DNA from: Bacteroidota bacterium
GTDB lineage: Bacteria > Bacteroidota > Bacteroidia > UKL13-3
Direction of reading: 5' to 3'
Assembly: GCA_947477885.1 (NCBI GenBank)
Contig: CANJUD010000003.1
Coordinates: 1 to 64,000, forward strand
Length of the DNA stretch: 64,000 nt
Position 1 is the stretch's first letter. Each line of letters opens with the position of its first letter. This document shows positions 7,902 through 17,011 of this stretch, piece after piece. Under the pieces are notes generated by a model. It saw only the letters and a program-made list of their open reading frames with translations. It did no database searches and was not told the DNA's origin. The translations under genes were made by a program, and so were the position numbers.

Positions 7902-9016
7902 AATCTTCGGGTCACAATAGGCAATATATGTTCTTTCCAGCGGGCAAAGTCACCGTCCAGTATATGCATTCGGGCTTCACTCACCAACCACAAATAAAAA
8001 GAAAGATTTTGAACCGATGCTATAATAAAACCCAAATATTCTGAACTCATCAGTAGATGCTTGGTATAGGCCATACTATATTCAGGCGTGAGCAATGGAT
8101 CAAGCGGGGTAAAATCGTTCTTCCACTTTTCGTTCTTAATATTTACAACCCCTTGTGTGGTGAATATATAGCCATGCCTTGCATTGCGAGTGGGCATCAC
8201 GCAGTCAAACATGTCAATACCACGTGCGATGCATTCAATAATGTTTTCGGGTTTACCTACGCCCATTAGGTATCGTGGCTTTGCCTTGGGCAGTATATCG
8301 CATACCAGCGAGGTCATGCTATACATATCTTCTGTAGGTTCGCCCACGCTAAGGCCACCAATGGCAATGCCGTCAGTATCTTTGGCTGCCATATACTCAG
8401 CCGATTGCACACGCAAATCAGGGAAAGTACCACCTTGCACTATGGGGAACAATGCTTGCTGGTGCCCGTACAATGGTTGGGTATTTGCCATTTGCACCAA
8501 GCACCTATCAAGCCACCTATGTGTTAAGTGCATACTGTTTTCTACATACTTTTTTTCGGCAGGGTAGGGTGGGCATTCGTCAAAGGCCATTATAATATCA
8601 GCACCAATAATGCGTTGCGTATCTACCACATTTTCCGGGGTGAACATAATCTTGCTCCCATCGATATGCGATTGAAAAGCAGCACCTTCTTCAGTTATCT
8701 TTCTACTGTTAGCCAGCGAGAATACTTGGTAACCGCCACTGTCAGTAAGCATAGCTCCAGGCCAGTTTATAAATCTGTGCAGGCCACCTGCTTGATGCAG
8801 GGTATCATTACCCGGTCTCAAAAACAAATGATAGGTATTGCCCAGAATAATTGGGGCTTTAATGCGGTTCCATAAATCGTGTTGTGTAACACTTTTCACA
8901 CTGCCCACTGTGCCTACAGGCATAAATATGGGAGTTTCAATAACGCCATGTGGCGTATGCAAAAGTCCAGCTCTTGCTTGGGTGGCGTTATCGGTGGCCA
9001 ACAAATCAAACTTCAC
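7898..9016 (-). CDS. tgt: Queuine/preQ1 tRNA-guanine transglycosylase, zinc site absent
   Basis: Exchanges G34 for preQ1 in tRNAs with GUN anticodons. Family motifs are intact: NTYHLFLRPG, LTDSGGYQVFSL with the catalytic-region aspartate, FDECPPY, GGLSVGEP, YLMGVGKPENI and FDCVMPTRNARHG. The start is GTG at 9016, and 372 residues is normal. The unusual point is the C-terminal segment: where the bacterial enzyme has a CxCxxC zinc site, this protein reads PLDPLLTPEYSMAYTKHL with no cysteine. I cannot say from memory whether this loss is general in the phylum. The MATE gene overlaps its 3' end. Confidence 0.93.
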   Translation of the reverse strand: MKFDLLATDNATQARAGLLHTPHGVIETPIFMPVGTVGSVKSVTQHDLWNRIKAPIILGNTYHLFLRPGNDTLHQAGGLHRFINWPGAMLTDSGGYQVFSLANSRKITEEGAAFQSHIDGSKIMFTPENVVDTQRIIGADIIMAFDECPPYPAEKKYVENSMHLTHRWLDRCLVQMANTQPLYGHQQALFPIVQGGTFPDLRVQSAEYMAAKDTDGIAIGGLSVGEPTEDMYSMTSLVCDILPKAKPRYLMGVGKPENIIECIARGIDMFDCVMPTRNARHGYIFTTQGVVNIKNEKWKNDFTPLDPLLTPEYSMAYTKHLLMSSEYLGFIIASVQNLSFYLWLVSEARMHILDGDFARWKEHILPIVTRRF

Positions 9017-9043
9017 GGTACACTTAATTAGGGGTTAGTTGCA

Positions 9044-9742
9044 CTATTCAATATAGATATTGAACTGCAATATTTTTGAAAACAAAGCACTGATATTATT
9101 GCTGTAAATTGAACCATCTCTCACCAACACGTTATTGATGCCATTAGTAAGCTTAATTTCAGGCGAGAACTTGAAATAAGGGAAGTAGAAATCGAATCCC
9201 AATCCAATCTGATAGCCTAAATTGTTAGTACCTACAGCAACAAATGCCTCACTCGGTTTGCGAGCCACAGTTTTGTTACTTGTGAAATCGAATGCATACA
9301 CAAATCCACCCAACACATAAAAACGTGTATTCTTAATCCTATCCGATTTGTATTTAAACACCAACGGAATCTCACCATAGGTCGATTCTATTTTAGCAAC
9401 AGCAATGGAACTGTCTCTAAAAGTAAATTCAATATTGCGTTGGGCAAAGTGCAGAGAAGGTATCAAGCGAATATCGAAATGATCGCCTAAATGCAAGTCG
9501 CCTAGAACTCCTAAGGTAAAACCGGCTTGGGGTTTACAAATAACAGAGGCTACTTGCTGGTTTGCAAAAAAAGCGGGGTCGTGGTTAAGCTTAAAGTTGG
9601 TGGAACTGAACCCAACTGTGAACCCATAATGCAGCAACTTATAATCGTACGAAGGCAAATTCTGTTGGGCTTTGCTGTTAAGTGCCGCACAAAGCATCAG
9701 TGCAATCAACAGTTTCAGTCGTTTCGTCTTGTTAAAAAGCAT
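9044..9742 (-). CDS. porT: PorT, T9SS-associated outer-membrane beta-barrel protein
   Basis: PorT (SprT in gliding species) is an outer-membrane protein needed for type IX secretion. The 232-residue protein has a signal peptide (to about residue 25, ending NSKAQ) and then alternating hydrophobic strands. YDYKLLHYGFTVGF, LGDHFDIRLIPSLHFAQR and the aromatic C-terminus resemble PorT/SprT proteins. It lies 27 bp downstream of tgt on the same strand with its own possible promoter. A general PorT-fold barrel of another function is the main alternative. Its relevance is raised by porX and several sorting-domain proteins in this window. Confidence 0.75.
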   Translation of the reverse strand: MLFNKTKRLKLLIALMLCAALNSKAQQNLPSYDYKLLHYGFTVGFSSTNFKLNHDPAFFANQQVASVICKPQAGFTLGVLGDLHLGDHFDIRLIPSLHFAQRNIEFTFRDSSIAVAKIESTYGEIPLVFKYKSDRIKNTRFYVLGGFVYAFDFTSNKTVARKPSEAFVAVGTNNLGYQIGLGFDFYFPYFKFSPEIKLTNGINNVLVRDGSIYSNNISALFSKILQFNIYIE

Positions 9743-9782
9743 GCTTGGGTTATAGTGGTAAAATGCTGCGTATATTCAATCT

Positions 9783-9815
9783 GCAAATCAACTACCTGTA
9801 AGCCATAACGCAAAA
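9783..9815 (-). promoter_or_regulatory. Possible porT promoter
   Basis: On the minus strand TTTTG (9815-9811) is followed after about 20 bp by TTGATTTG (9790-9783). The -7 box departs from TAnnTTTG at its second base. Confidence 0.35.
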
Positions 9816-9968
9816 TGTTAATTTTTATTGTTGGGATAATGTCTATTTCGATTTGCTATTTATGTTCACTATATCATTTCTTTGATACTTATTGTTAATC
9901 GTCAATTATTTACCTTTACGGTAGAAACTAGCATTCAATGAATAGAATAAATATAGATATTGGCTAAT

Positions 9969-10435
9969 TATTTTCAAGCAGAGCATACTATAGAACAGGC
10001 TTGACTTTTTCAAGCTATATAAATCCGGTGAACGGAACATTTGATGCATGTTTCTCTTGGAAAAAGAAATATCAATTTGTTGAAGTGCCGATTAAGTTAA
10101 AATGCTATATAGTCTAAAAAACGAAAATTAATTTTTATTTGATGGTAGTAGTTTCTCCCAATCTATACCTTAGAACATGGGAAGAAATAGGTGTTTATTC
10201 ATCAACGGGCGGCCGAATAAAAGGGATAGAATATACCCGTAAATCAAATGATTTTAGTAAGATTGCTATTAGTGGTTTGTTAGGATTTGGAATGGAATAT
10301 AAATTAAATAAAACATATAATATAGTTATACAGCCAGAGTACAGGCATTATCATACTTTCGTGCCCGTTACACATGCAATTAAAAATTACATAGAAGCAG
10401 GTGGTTTGAATTGTGTAATAAGCTATAATTTTTGA
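9969..10435 (+). pseudogene. PorT-like beta-barrel gene, 5' truncated with in-frame stop
   Basis: Plus-strand codons read YYRTGLTFSSYINPVNG, then KKYQFVEVPIKLKCYIV, a TAA at 10115-10117, and continue in the same frame to SPNLYLRTWEE, IISGLLGFGMEY-like strands and EAGGLNCVISYNF. This is the C-terminal part of an outer-membrane barrel of the PorT/OMP_b-brl_2 type. There is no start codon or signal peptide, and the 5' half is missing. It is dead in this form unless the stop is an error. It lies just upstream of porT on the opposite strand. Confidence 0.65.
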
Positions 10436-10444
10436 CGTAAGAAA

Positions 10445-10880
10445 TTATAATTTCCTACTTAAATAACAACGCGAATTTACCAAACTTGGAAATGGTATAC
10501 AGAAAGTATTCGAATCTATAATATCCATGCAACTATGTTCTTCCACTTTTTTCGATTCCATCAAGCACACTTGATCGTTCTTTATTTTATAGCCAACAGT
10601 GCCTTGAATAATAGACGTGTCTTTGGCACTATATTGATATAGCAATACCGCCAATTTACTATTGGGTAAAAAACTTAAGGTTAATCCAAAATCCTTTGGG
10701 GCATTGAGGTTCCACGTCGCATTCACTTTCTTAATGAAGTATTTCAATGGTAAAGAATCGACTTTATATATAAGAGAAATGGCTGAATAAGTTCCACTAT
10801 ATTGTGCTCGGCCTTGCAAAAATGCAACTACACAAATTACAAGAATAAATAGTTTTTTTTAACAAGATATTATATATCAT
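10445..10880 (-). pseudogene. Small exported protein, frameshifted in an A-tract
   Basis: The body of 124 codons (from 10819) has no good start. Upstream codons read KKLFILVICVVAFLQGRAQ, a clear signal peptide. An ATG at 10880 would give MIYNILLKKLF if the A8 run at 10853-10860 had seven As, so one extra base breaks the frame. The ATG would lie 5 bp after the metalloprotease stop, as the second gene of an operon. The mature part (about 120 residues, ending CYLSRKL) matches no family I know. Pseudogene, slippage-expressed gene and sequencing error are all possible. Confidence 0.55.
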
Positions 10881-10884
10881 AAGT

Positions 10885-13800
10885 CTATCGTTCCAGTATA
10901 AGTTTTGTATTGTAAGTGCTGTTATTGTTTTGCGTATTTACTATATAAACTCCATTAGGCAAATGTGATAAGTTTAAACTAGTAACATTATTGTTTGTAT
11001 AATACTGATTTAATTGTTTGCCCACAGCATTATATATAATAATCTGGCTATTGGCTATGGTGTTTAAAGTAATAAAACCATTACTGGGGTTGGGCCACAG
11101 CTGTATATCGCTGTTTGTTTCAATATGATTAATACCTACTGGCTGCTGCAGTTTAACAGTATAATCTTTGGTAGTGCCATCTTGTGCTTGTATAGTATAA
11201 GTAATGCTATTATTAAAATTATTTGCACTTGCTCCACTCGTTTGTTCAGCAGTGGATATATAAGCAGTGGCAAGTGGCGATATTTTAAAAGTAGGAGTGA
11301 TCCAACTTAAATCTAATCCCGATGGAACAGTTGCAGTAACATTGGTTCCTACAATACTTGTTGTAATTTGTGGTGAAGAGCCCAAGAATTTAAATTCAAG
11401 TAAATCTTTGTTACCACTTAATAATTTGCGACTGCCCTGAGCAATCCATACACCCCATTTTGCTGCTGATATAAACCCTGCTGCAGTGCCTGCTTTGGGC
11501 GTAATCTTGTCAGTGTTCATATCAATAGTTGCAAGCAATGTATCGCCATTTGAATTTGCAGAAGTGAAAAGTATTTTATTGTCGTTTTTAGAATAATTGG
11601 GATAAGAGAGCATGGTATTGCTATACACTGCACCTACTTTTTGTGTAATAAGATTGGAAGCAATTAATCCATATTGTGTAGTACTTGACGAATTATCTAT
11701 ATAATCAAAAGCTATAATATATGGTGAGTTTTTGCTGATAGCTGGATTGCCAATACTCACATCTGAGGGCAGGCTACTGAATACTTTTTGCACTGTACCA
11801 TCACCAACAGTGTTTTTTTTATTATCCCACACATGTATCATCCCAACGTCCCAGTAACTAATATCATTGCCACCGTTATTGGGTATTTTATTAAACGCAT
11901 CATATATGATATTTTCTCCTGTATAATCCCATTCCAAAGCACCTGCATATAATACACCGGTTGATGTTTGCCCTTTGCCCGTAGTTGGATTGTATAAATA
12001 AAAACGTGTCCAGTTAGTGCCATCATACACCCAGATACTGCTATCAATAGAAGTAGTAATGCCTGCTATTTTTTTACCGTCTTTCGATATGGCTACATTG
12101 TCCCATATCGCTTGGTTCTGTGCGTAGGTTTCAGTAAAACCATTGATGGTAATTTTGTGCATCATAGCATCCCATCCAATAAAATATCCGTTGCTTCCAT
12201 CGTCGGTAACTGATATGGGTTGTTTTGTTGCCGAGGTTGTCATTGCTGTGAAATTATTGGGCGTAATGGTCGACTTGAACCAACGGTTGTTTGTGCCACC
12301 ATAATTAACATCATAACTTATAATAAAATCATTCCCAGGATTTGTGGGAAGATCAACACCCGTTGTATTTCCGCTGCCGCCACTGCCAGCATTCGGGTCA
12401 TATATCTGTACTTTATCGAAAGCAGCCATTGCAGCATTTACTTCGGTGGTATTATATAAATCTTTGCAACATTGTACCACAGCATATCTCAAATCCAAAA
12501 ACTGAGAAGTGGAAGTAAGATACCTACTCAACGCTCTATAATATACTTGTTCAGCTTTTGCTTTTGTAATACTTGTAGCAAAAAGATAATAAGCTCGATT
12601 AGGAATTCCCGAGTTGATATGCACGCCCCCATTATCGCTACTGCCCGAAACATATTCTTGCATCACAGCAGGCTGCCAGCCATTGTCGTTACTATTGTTT
12701 CCGCCATTATGCGGGTTGCTCATGTCACGCAATGCACCTGTAGGAAAATAAGCTGTTCTCACTACATCTTCGCCTATTTTCCAATTGAGCCCTTCTATCA
12801 TACTTCCAAATATATCAGCCATCGATTCGTTCATTGCTCCACTCTGTGATTTATATTCAAGGTTCGCAGTTTTTTCTACCACGCCATGGGTCATTTCATG
12901 GCCTGCCACATCAATGGCTCCAGCCAGAGGTTTAAAAGCTACATCGCCATTGCCATAATACATTGCTTGCCCATTCCAATATGCATTATCCATTGCACTG
13001 CCATTGCTTTCACTCACGTTTATTACGCTGATAATATTACCGCCAGCACCATTTATACTGTTGCGACTATGTATATTCTTATAATAATCGTAACATACCT
13101 TGGCATTGTATTGTGCTGAAACTGTTTTAGTACTCCAAGAAGTATTGTTCGAAAACTTGATCTGAGCAATTCCTGAACCACTGGTATTCTTTGCATCCAA
13201 GGTCCAAATTACACCCTCTGGGCCATCGGGGAACTGCGATTGGCTGGCACTGAACATGGTTTCATTTGCATCTATCGGATAAAAAGAACCATTATATTCA
13301 TAGGTATTAATAGTGCGTGATTTACTATTAAGATCATTCATTGTGGATGTTCTTGGGCCATTTGCACTACAGGTATGATTATAATAGTCTATAGTTTTAC
13401 CTGTATTTGCATCAACAATTAATACATATCTTTCCATCAAATTGGGTCTGATTGTTATATGATAAGTAAGTGTTGGTTGTAATAATACATTATAATATAT
13501 TTCCAGTTTTACTTCAGGAATATTTTCTCCGAAAATATTTATTTGTTCAGGAGTGTAAGCTTGTATTGTTGTTATATCAGAAAGTTTTTTGTTGGCCATC
13601 AAAATTGCTTGCTCTTTTGAAAGTAATGGCACTGTAGCAACTCCCACAGGCGTAGGGTACATGCGACCCATTGATACTTCTATATAATTATTTCTTGTTA
13701 CCACTATCCAGTCGCTGCCATGCACGAGCACACCATTATATATTTGCGAAACTCTGTAAAATGTTTGATTGGTAGTATGGTCTTTTTCTGGATCTGATAT

Positions 13801-14139
13801 TTTAAATTCAGTAGCATTTTGTATTTGTATAGCAGATTTAATTCTGTCCAAATATTCAGCTATGGGTGTAATAGTATTTGAAGAAATGATATACTTTCCA
13901 TCAATCTTTATAGCCAAATGATTATTAGGATCATAACTTATATCAAAACCACGCATAGGATTTGTAACAGAACCTATATCATTGATTATAGCTTGCGGAT
14001 GCTGCTCACTAGCCAATCTCCCATCAACAGTTTGGTATTGGAAAGCAGGAAGTTGGTTACCTGTTTTAGCCTTATGCAACTGTGCAAATGCAGGACTGAT
14101 AAACAGAAGCAGTGCAATAATATATATAACTTTTTTCAT
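10885..14139 (-). CDS. Secreted M4 (thermolysin-like) metalloprotease with T9SS sorting domain
   Basis: Secreted zinc endopeptidase. The ATG at 14139 starts the signal peptide MKKVIYIIALLLFISPAFAQ; the frame extends 14 codons further upstream without need. Order: FTP-type propeptide, M4 catalytic domain with HEMTH (about residue 413) and a downstream NESMADIFGS glutamate, and the GGVHINSGIPNRAYY catalytic histidine region. A long WD/beta-propeller-like segment follows from about 590, then a hydrophobic Ig-like stretch, then a type A T9SS domain (LWPNPSNGFITL, LPNGVYIV, KLILER). About 1084 residues, far longer than thermolysin precursors because of the added C-terminal part. A TATATTTG -7 box is at 14160-14167. 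Confidence 0.92.
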   Translation of the reverse strand: MKKVIYIIALLLFISPAFAQLHKAKTGNQLPAFQYQTVDGRLASEQHPQAIINDIGSVTNPMRGFDISYDPNNHLAIKIDGKYIISSNTITPIAEYLDRIKSAIQIQNATEFKISDPEKDHTTNQTFYRVSQIYNGVLVHGSDWIVVTRNNYIEVSMGRMYPTPVGVATVPLLSKEQAILMANKKLSDITTIQAYTPEQINIFGENIPEVKLEIYYNVLLQPTLTYHITIRPNLMERYVLIVDANTGKTIDYYNHTCSANGPRTSTMNDLNSKSRTINTYEYNGSFYPIDANETMFSASQSQFPDGPEGVIWTLDAKNTSGSGIAQIKFSNNTSWSTKTVSAQYNAKVCYDYYKNIHSRNSINGAGGNIISVINVSESNGSAMDNAYWNGQAMYYGNGDVAFKPLAGAIDVAGHEMTHGVVEKTANLEYKSQSGAMNESMADIFGSMIEGLNWKIGEDVVRTAYFPTGALRDMSNPHNGGNNSNDNGWQPAVMQEYVSGSSDNGGVHINSGIPNRAYYLFATSITKAKAEQVYYRALSRYLTSTSQFLDLRYAVVQCCKDLYNTTEVNAAMAAFDKVQIYDPNAGSGGSGNTTGVDLPTNPGNDFIISYDVNYGGTNNRWFKSTITPNNFTAMTTSATKQPISVTDDGSNGYFIGWDAMMHKITINGFTETYAQNQAIWDNVAISKDGKKIAGITTSIDSSIWVYDGTNWTRFYLYNPTTGKGQTSTGVLYAGALEWDYTGENIIYDAFNKIPNNGGNDISYWDVGMIHVWDNKKNTVGDGTVQKVFSSLPSDVSIGNPAISKNSPYIIAFDYIDNSSSTTQYGLIASNLITQKVGAVYSNTMLSYPNYSKNDNKILFTSANSNGDTLLATIDMNTDKITPKAGTAAGFISAAKWGVWIAQGSRKLLSGNKDLLEFKFLGSSPQITTSIVGTNVTATVPSGLDLSWITPTFKISPLATAYISTAEQTSGASANNFNNSITYTIQAQDGTTKDYTVKLQQPVGINHIETNSDIQLWPNPSNGFITLNTIANSQIIIYNAVGKQLNQYYTNNNVTSLNLSHLPNGVYIVNTQNNNSTYNTKLILER

Positions 14140-14159
14140 GACTTTGAATTTTTGCCCTG

Positions 14160-14167
14160 CAAATATA
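14160..14167 (-). promoter_or_regulatory. Putative -7 box of the metalloprotease gene
   Basis: Minus strand TATATTTG, about 21 bp before the ATG. No matching -33 TTG was found. Confidence 0.4.
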
Positions 14168-14220
14168 AGTATAGCAGCCATAAAGACCCCCTCTTTTTGA
14201 GCACTGCTATCTATCTATTG

Positions 14221-14240
14221 CCCTGCCTTTTAAGGCAGGG
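14221..14240. terminator. Palindromic hairpin after the TonB-dependent receptor gene
   Basis: CCCTGCCTT, TT, AAGGCAGGG forms a near-perfect palindrome 4 bp downstream of the receptor stop (minus strand). No T-run follows, so termination is only likely, not shown. Confidence 0.45.
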
Positions 14241-14243
14241 ATT

Positions 14244-16505
14244 CTAGATCTTAATCAAATACTGCAAAGTGAAACTCCGCGGGGCACCAATATTGCCCAA
14301 ATAAAACATATATTCAGTATTTGTTAGGTTTTTAATTACAAATGAGAATTTATGTTTTTTGTAAGCATAACCTACCCTGAAGTCCCACAAACTATATCCA
14401 TTATTGTGTGCAAGTCTGTATTGCTTTGATCCGAAAACCAAACCCTCAAGGTAGTCATTTACACGCAACATATAGCTATTGAATTTATAGGTAACCCCAA
14501 CTGAAAAACCCTTGTATTCCAAATCAGCATTTACTTTCCAAGTATGACGGAATCTACTTTGAAGATATTTGTAATTCGGTTCAATTTTTTTTACCGAATC
14601 AGAGAACACAGAGTCAAGGTACACGGGTTCAATAAATGTATAGCCCGCCAAAATACTTAGCAATGTCTTTTTTATTTTACCCTCTCCACCAATGGAAGCA
14701 TCGAGCCCTGTAATTCTGGCTTTTTTAGCTGTGTTTTGAGTTTGAAATGCAAAATAAAGAGCTGTTGGGTCAGGAACATACATAAAATCAACCATATTAT
14801 TATATTGATTCCAAAATCCAGCCAAGTCTGCATAGCCCATCCATTTGCCTATTTTAACTCCTTGTTTAATTCCTATTTCACCACTCTGCCCAGTTTCACT
14901 TTTTATATTGGGATTGGGCAAAACTCGAATGGCGGAAGCAGATGTGTTTATATATCTTTCAGCCACCGATGGGAAACGATAGCCTGTTCCATAACTCGCT
15001 CTAATAAATGTATATTTTGCCAATGGATGACTCACACCAAAACGATATACAGGCAATCCCTCAGTTTTTCTATCATCTATTTTATTTTGTTCATAACGAA
15101 TACCAGCTGAGAGATTTAGTTTATGCCATTTCCCATCCGCTTGTAAATACGCTGCCGCATTATATCCTTTGTGGTCGTGGTATAAACTATCACTCTTAAT
15201 GTTATTAATAGTATATACCGCACCAGTTGTAAGAGTTAATTTAAAACGTTTTTCAATATTTGTATAATACTTTTGATATTGAAATTCATTATAAGCCAAA
15301 GTTGCTTTGGTATGCACCCCTATAGTATCATAAGTGTCGGCACTGTAGTTATTGTTATCGGTTACATAAATCCTGCTCCTTAATATAATTTTATAATTAT
15401 TAGGTTTTGCATATTCAACATAGGGGTCAATATTATATCTTTTATTTATCATACTGCTTGCAGTGTGAGGAAAAGCAAGGAAAGGAGAATCAGCCTGTTT
15501 CCAAAATAAAAAACTACCAACTTGTGCTGAAAAGAAAGAAGCATAAACGCCCACTTGCAATCCTTTAACTTTATCAAATTTTTGTTTCAAGCCAATGCTC
15601 AACCTCTTATTATTAGCAGCTTCATATTGTCGGTAGCCATCATCTCGCAAGCTATAGACTGCAAAGGTAATCCCCGTATTTTTTTCGGTTTGCGAATGGA
15701 ATACATTAATACCATTGGTGCTTTGCCTTTGTTTAAAAATTTTAAAATTTGGATTGGCGGGATTATCATATACCCCTGTAAAAACATTTATCTTAGTAAA
15801 GGGAACTATACTAGGTTCAGCAGTGCGAATATTAATAACCCCGCCCATTGCCCCCGATCCAAACAAAGCAGACGATGCACCTTTTACAATCTCTACTTGT
15901 TTAATATTTTCCACAGGCATTGCATCCCATTTGATATCAGCAGCATCGGCACTTAGCATGGGCATATCGTCCAGCATCAGCAGCACACGACTGCCTGTGC
16001 CATAGCTAAATCCGCTACCTCCACGAATATTCGCTTGGCCGAATATGATATTAACCCCAGGTATATTTTCTACAGCGGCATCCATTTTTATGGAGTTTGT
16101 ATTCTCAATAAGTTTTGGTTTTAAAATAGCAATTGATACGGTAACATCAGTGATTTTCTGTGAAGTTTTTCCTGACGTTACCACCACATCATTTAGTGTA
16201 TAGGTATTTTCTTCAAGTACAATATATATATATTCTTTATCTACCATTCGCTCAAGAGGCTTGTATCCATAATGGTTAACATTAAGTGTGGCGGGCGTAT
16301 CAATATTCTCAAATTTGTAATAGCCTGTATCGTTTGAGAACGTGGATAGTTCTTTCCCGTTCGATTTGCAAATAATCTTTACGTTTTTAATCCCTTCAGC
16401 TGTCGTTGCTAGAATTACCCTGCCTTCTATGGTTAGTGTATTTTGAGAAAATGAACTTTGTACAAAAAATATAAATGCTGCAAAAAGAAATAGATATTTA
16501 TTCAT
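14244..16505 (-). CDS. TonB-dependent outer-membrane receptor
   Basis: Outer-membrane gated channel for an iron complex, vitamin or similar ligand, powered by TonB. Signal peptide to about residue 20 (SSFSQ), then a carboxypeptidase-regulatory-like domain at about 24-95 (GRVILATTAEGIKNV, GYYKFENI). The plug domain follows at about 105-230, with VENIPGVNI, IRGGSGFSYGTG and VEIVKGASSALFGSGAMGGV. The barrel runs to the C-terminal strand LQYLIKI. 753 residues is typical. The layout recalls BtuB/CirA-type receptors, but the ligand cannot be read. A TATATTTG box at 16525-16532 lies just before the start. Confidence 0.93.
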   Translation of the reverse strand: MNKYLFLFAAFIFFVQSSFSQNTLTIEGRVILATTAEGIKNVKIICKSNGKELSTFSNDTGYYKFENIDTPATLNVNHYGYKPLERMVDKEYIYIVLEENTYTLNDVVVTSGKTSQKITDVTVSIAILKPKLIENTNSIKMDAAVENIPGVNIIFGQANIRGGSGFSYGTGSRVLLMLDDMPMLSADAADIKWDAMPVENIKQVEIVKGASSALFGSGAMGGVINIRTAEPSIVPFTKINVFTGVYDNPANPNFKIFKQRQSTNGINVFHSQTEKNTGITFAVYSLRDDGYRQYEAANNKRLSIGLKQKFDKVKGLQVGVYASFFSAQVGSFLFWKQADSPFLAFPHTASSMINKRYNIDPYVEYAKPNNYKIILRSRIYVTDNNNYSADTYDTIGVHTKATLAYNEFQYQKYYTNIEKRFKLTLTTGAVYTINNIKSDSLYHDHKGYNAAAYLQADGKWHKLNLSAGIRYEQNKIDDRKTEGLPVYRFGVSHPLAKYTFIRASYGTGYRFPSVAERYINTSASAIRVLPNPNIKSETGQSGEIGIKQGVKIGKWMGYADLAGFWNQYNNMVDFMYVPDPTALYFAFQTQNTAKKARITGLDASIGGEGKIKKTLLSILAGYTFIEPVYLDSVFSDSVKKIEPNYKYLQSRFRHTWKVNADLEYKGFSVGVTYKFNSYMLRVNDYLEGLVFGSKQYRLAHNNGYSLWDFRVGYAYKKHKFSFVIKNLTNTEYMFYLGNIGAPRSFTLQYLIKI

Positions 16506-16523
16506 GGGGTTGTTATTTCAACG

Positions 16524-16794
16524 TCAAATATATGATTGTTTACTTATATCATGTGTTGTGCAAACTTTAAAAGGTGCTGAAACGCTAACTTTAGCATCAG
16601 CTGTTAGGTAATTTGCACTCATAGTTATTGCTTGAGAAGTAGAATTATTTCCAACAGATATTCCAAAAGGTACCAGATTGCCTGGATATCTGATTTTTGA
16701 AGTGCCCTCGTTATAGGCTGTTCCTGAAGCTGCTGCATTGATGCTGAGAGCTCCACCGCCAGATAATAATAAAGTTAGTAAATGTTTTTTTCAT
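16524..16794 (-). pseudogene. Exported protein fragment, frameshifted in the start-proximal A-tract
   Basis: The ATG at 16794 is followed by A7. With A6 the product reads MKKHLLTLLLLSGGGALSIN, a good signal peptide, and then continues as GTAYNEGTSKIRYPGNL, MSANYLTADAKVSVSAP and a stop at 16524-16526, about 90 residues in all. The last part resembles the start of the LTxDxxVxAP domains found repeatedly in Bacteroidota T9SS proteins, so the gene also looks cut at its 3' end. It lies directly upstream of the receptor on the same strand. Frameshift and truncation together suggest decay. Confidence 0.55.
16525..16532 (-). promoter_or_regulatory. Putative -7 box of the TonB-dependent receptor
   Basis: Minus strand TATATTTG about 20 bp before the receptor ATG, lying in the last codons of the broken exported gene. 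No -33 TTG at the right distance. Confidence 0.4.
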
Positions 16795-16963
16795 GATCTA
16801 GCTTGTTTAATTATTTAATAAGTTGAAATTACTAACAAACGGATTTATATATTTATCGAAAAAAAACTGCTCAAAATATAAAATATTGCAAATTAATACT
16901 TTATAGTAGGATTTTTTTTTACATATGAATTTGAATTATTATCAAGTGGCGTTTATATTATAA

Positions 16964-16994
16964 TTGCCCTGTATACCTGTGCCCCTTAACTTTG
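16964..16994 (+). promoter_or_regulatory. Promoter of the phosphohexomutase gene
   Basis: TTG at 16964-16966, a 20-bp spacer, and TAACTTTG at 16987-16994: a full Bacteroidota promoter. Transcription should start near 17000, which rules out the longest possible reading frame and supports the TTG start at 17012. Confidence 0.75.
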
Positions 16995-17011
16995 CAGCCC
17001 AATTTAAAATT

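Noticed and set aside
9527-9808. 93-codon plus-strand frame over the porT start
   Set aside because: Antisense shadow of porT and its upstream region.
16964-17011. Longer N-terminus for the glmM-type mutase
   Set aside because: The region contains the promoter and would be upstream of the predicted transcript start; the family begins at SLIKSISGIRGT.
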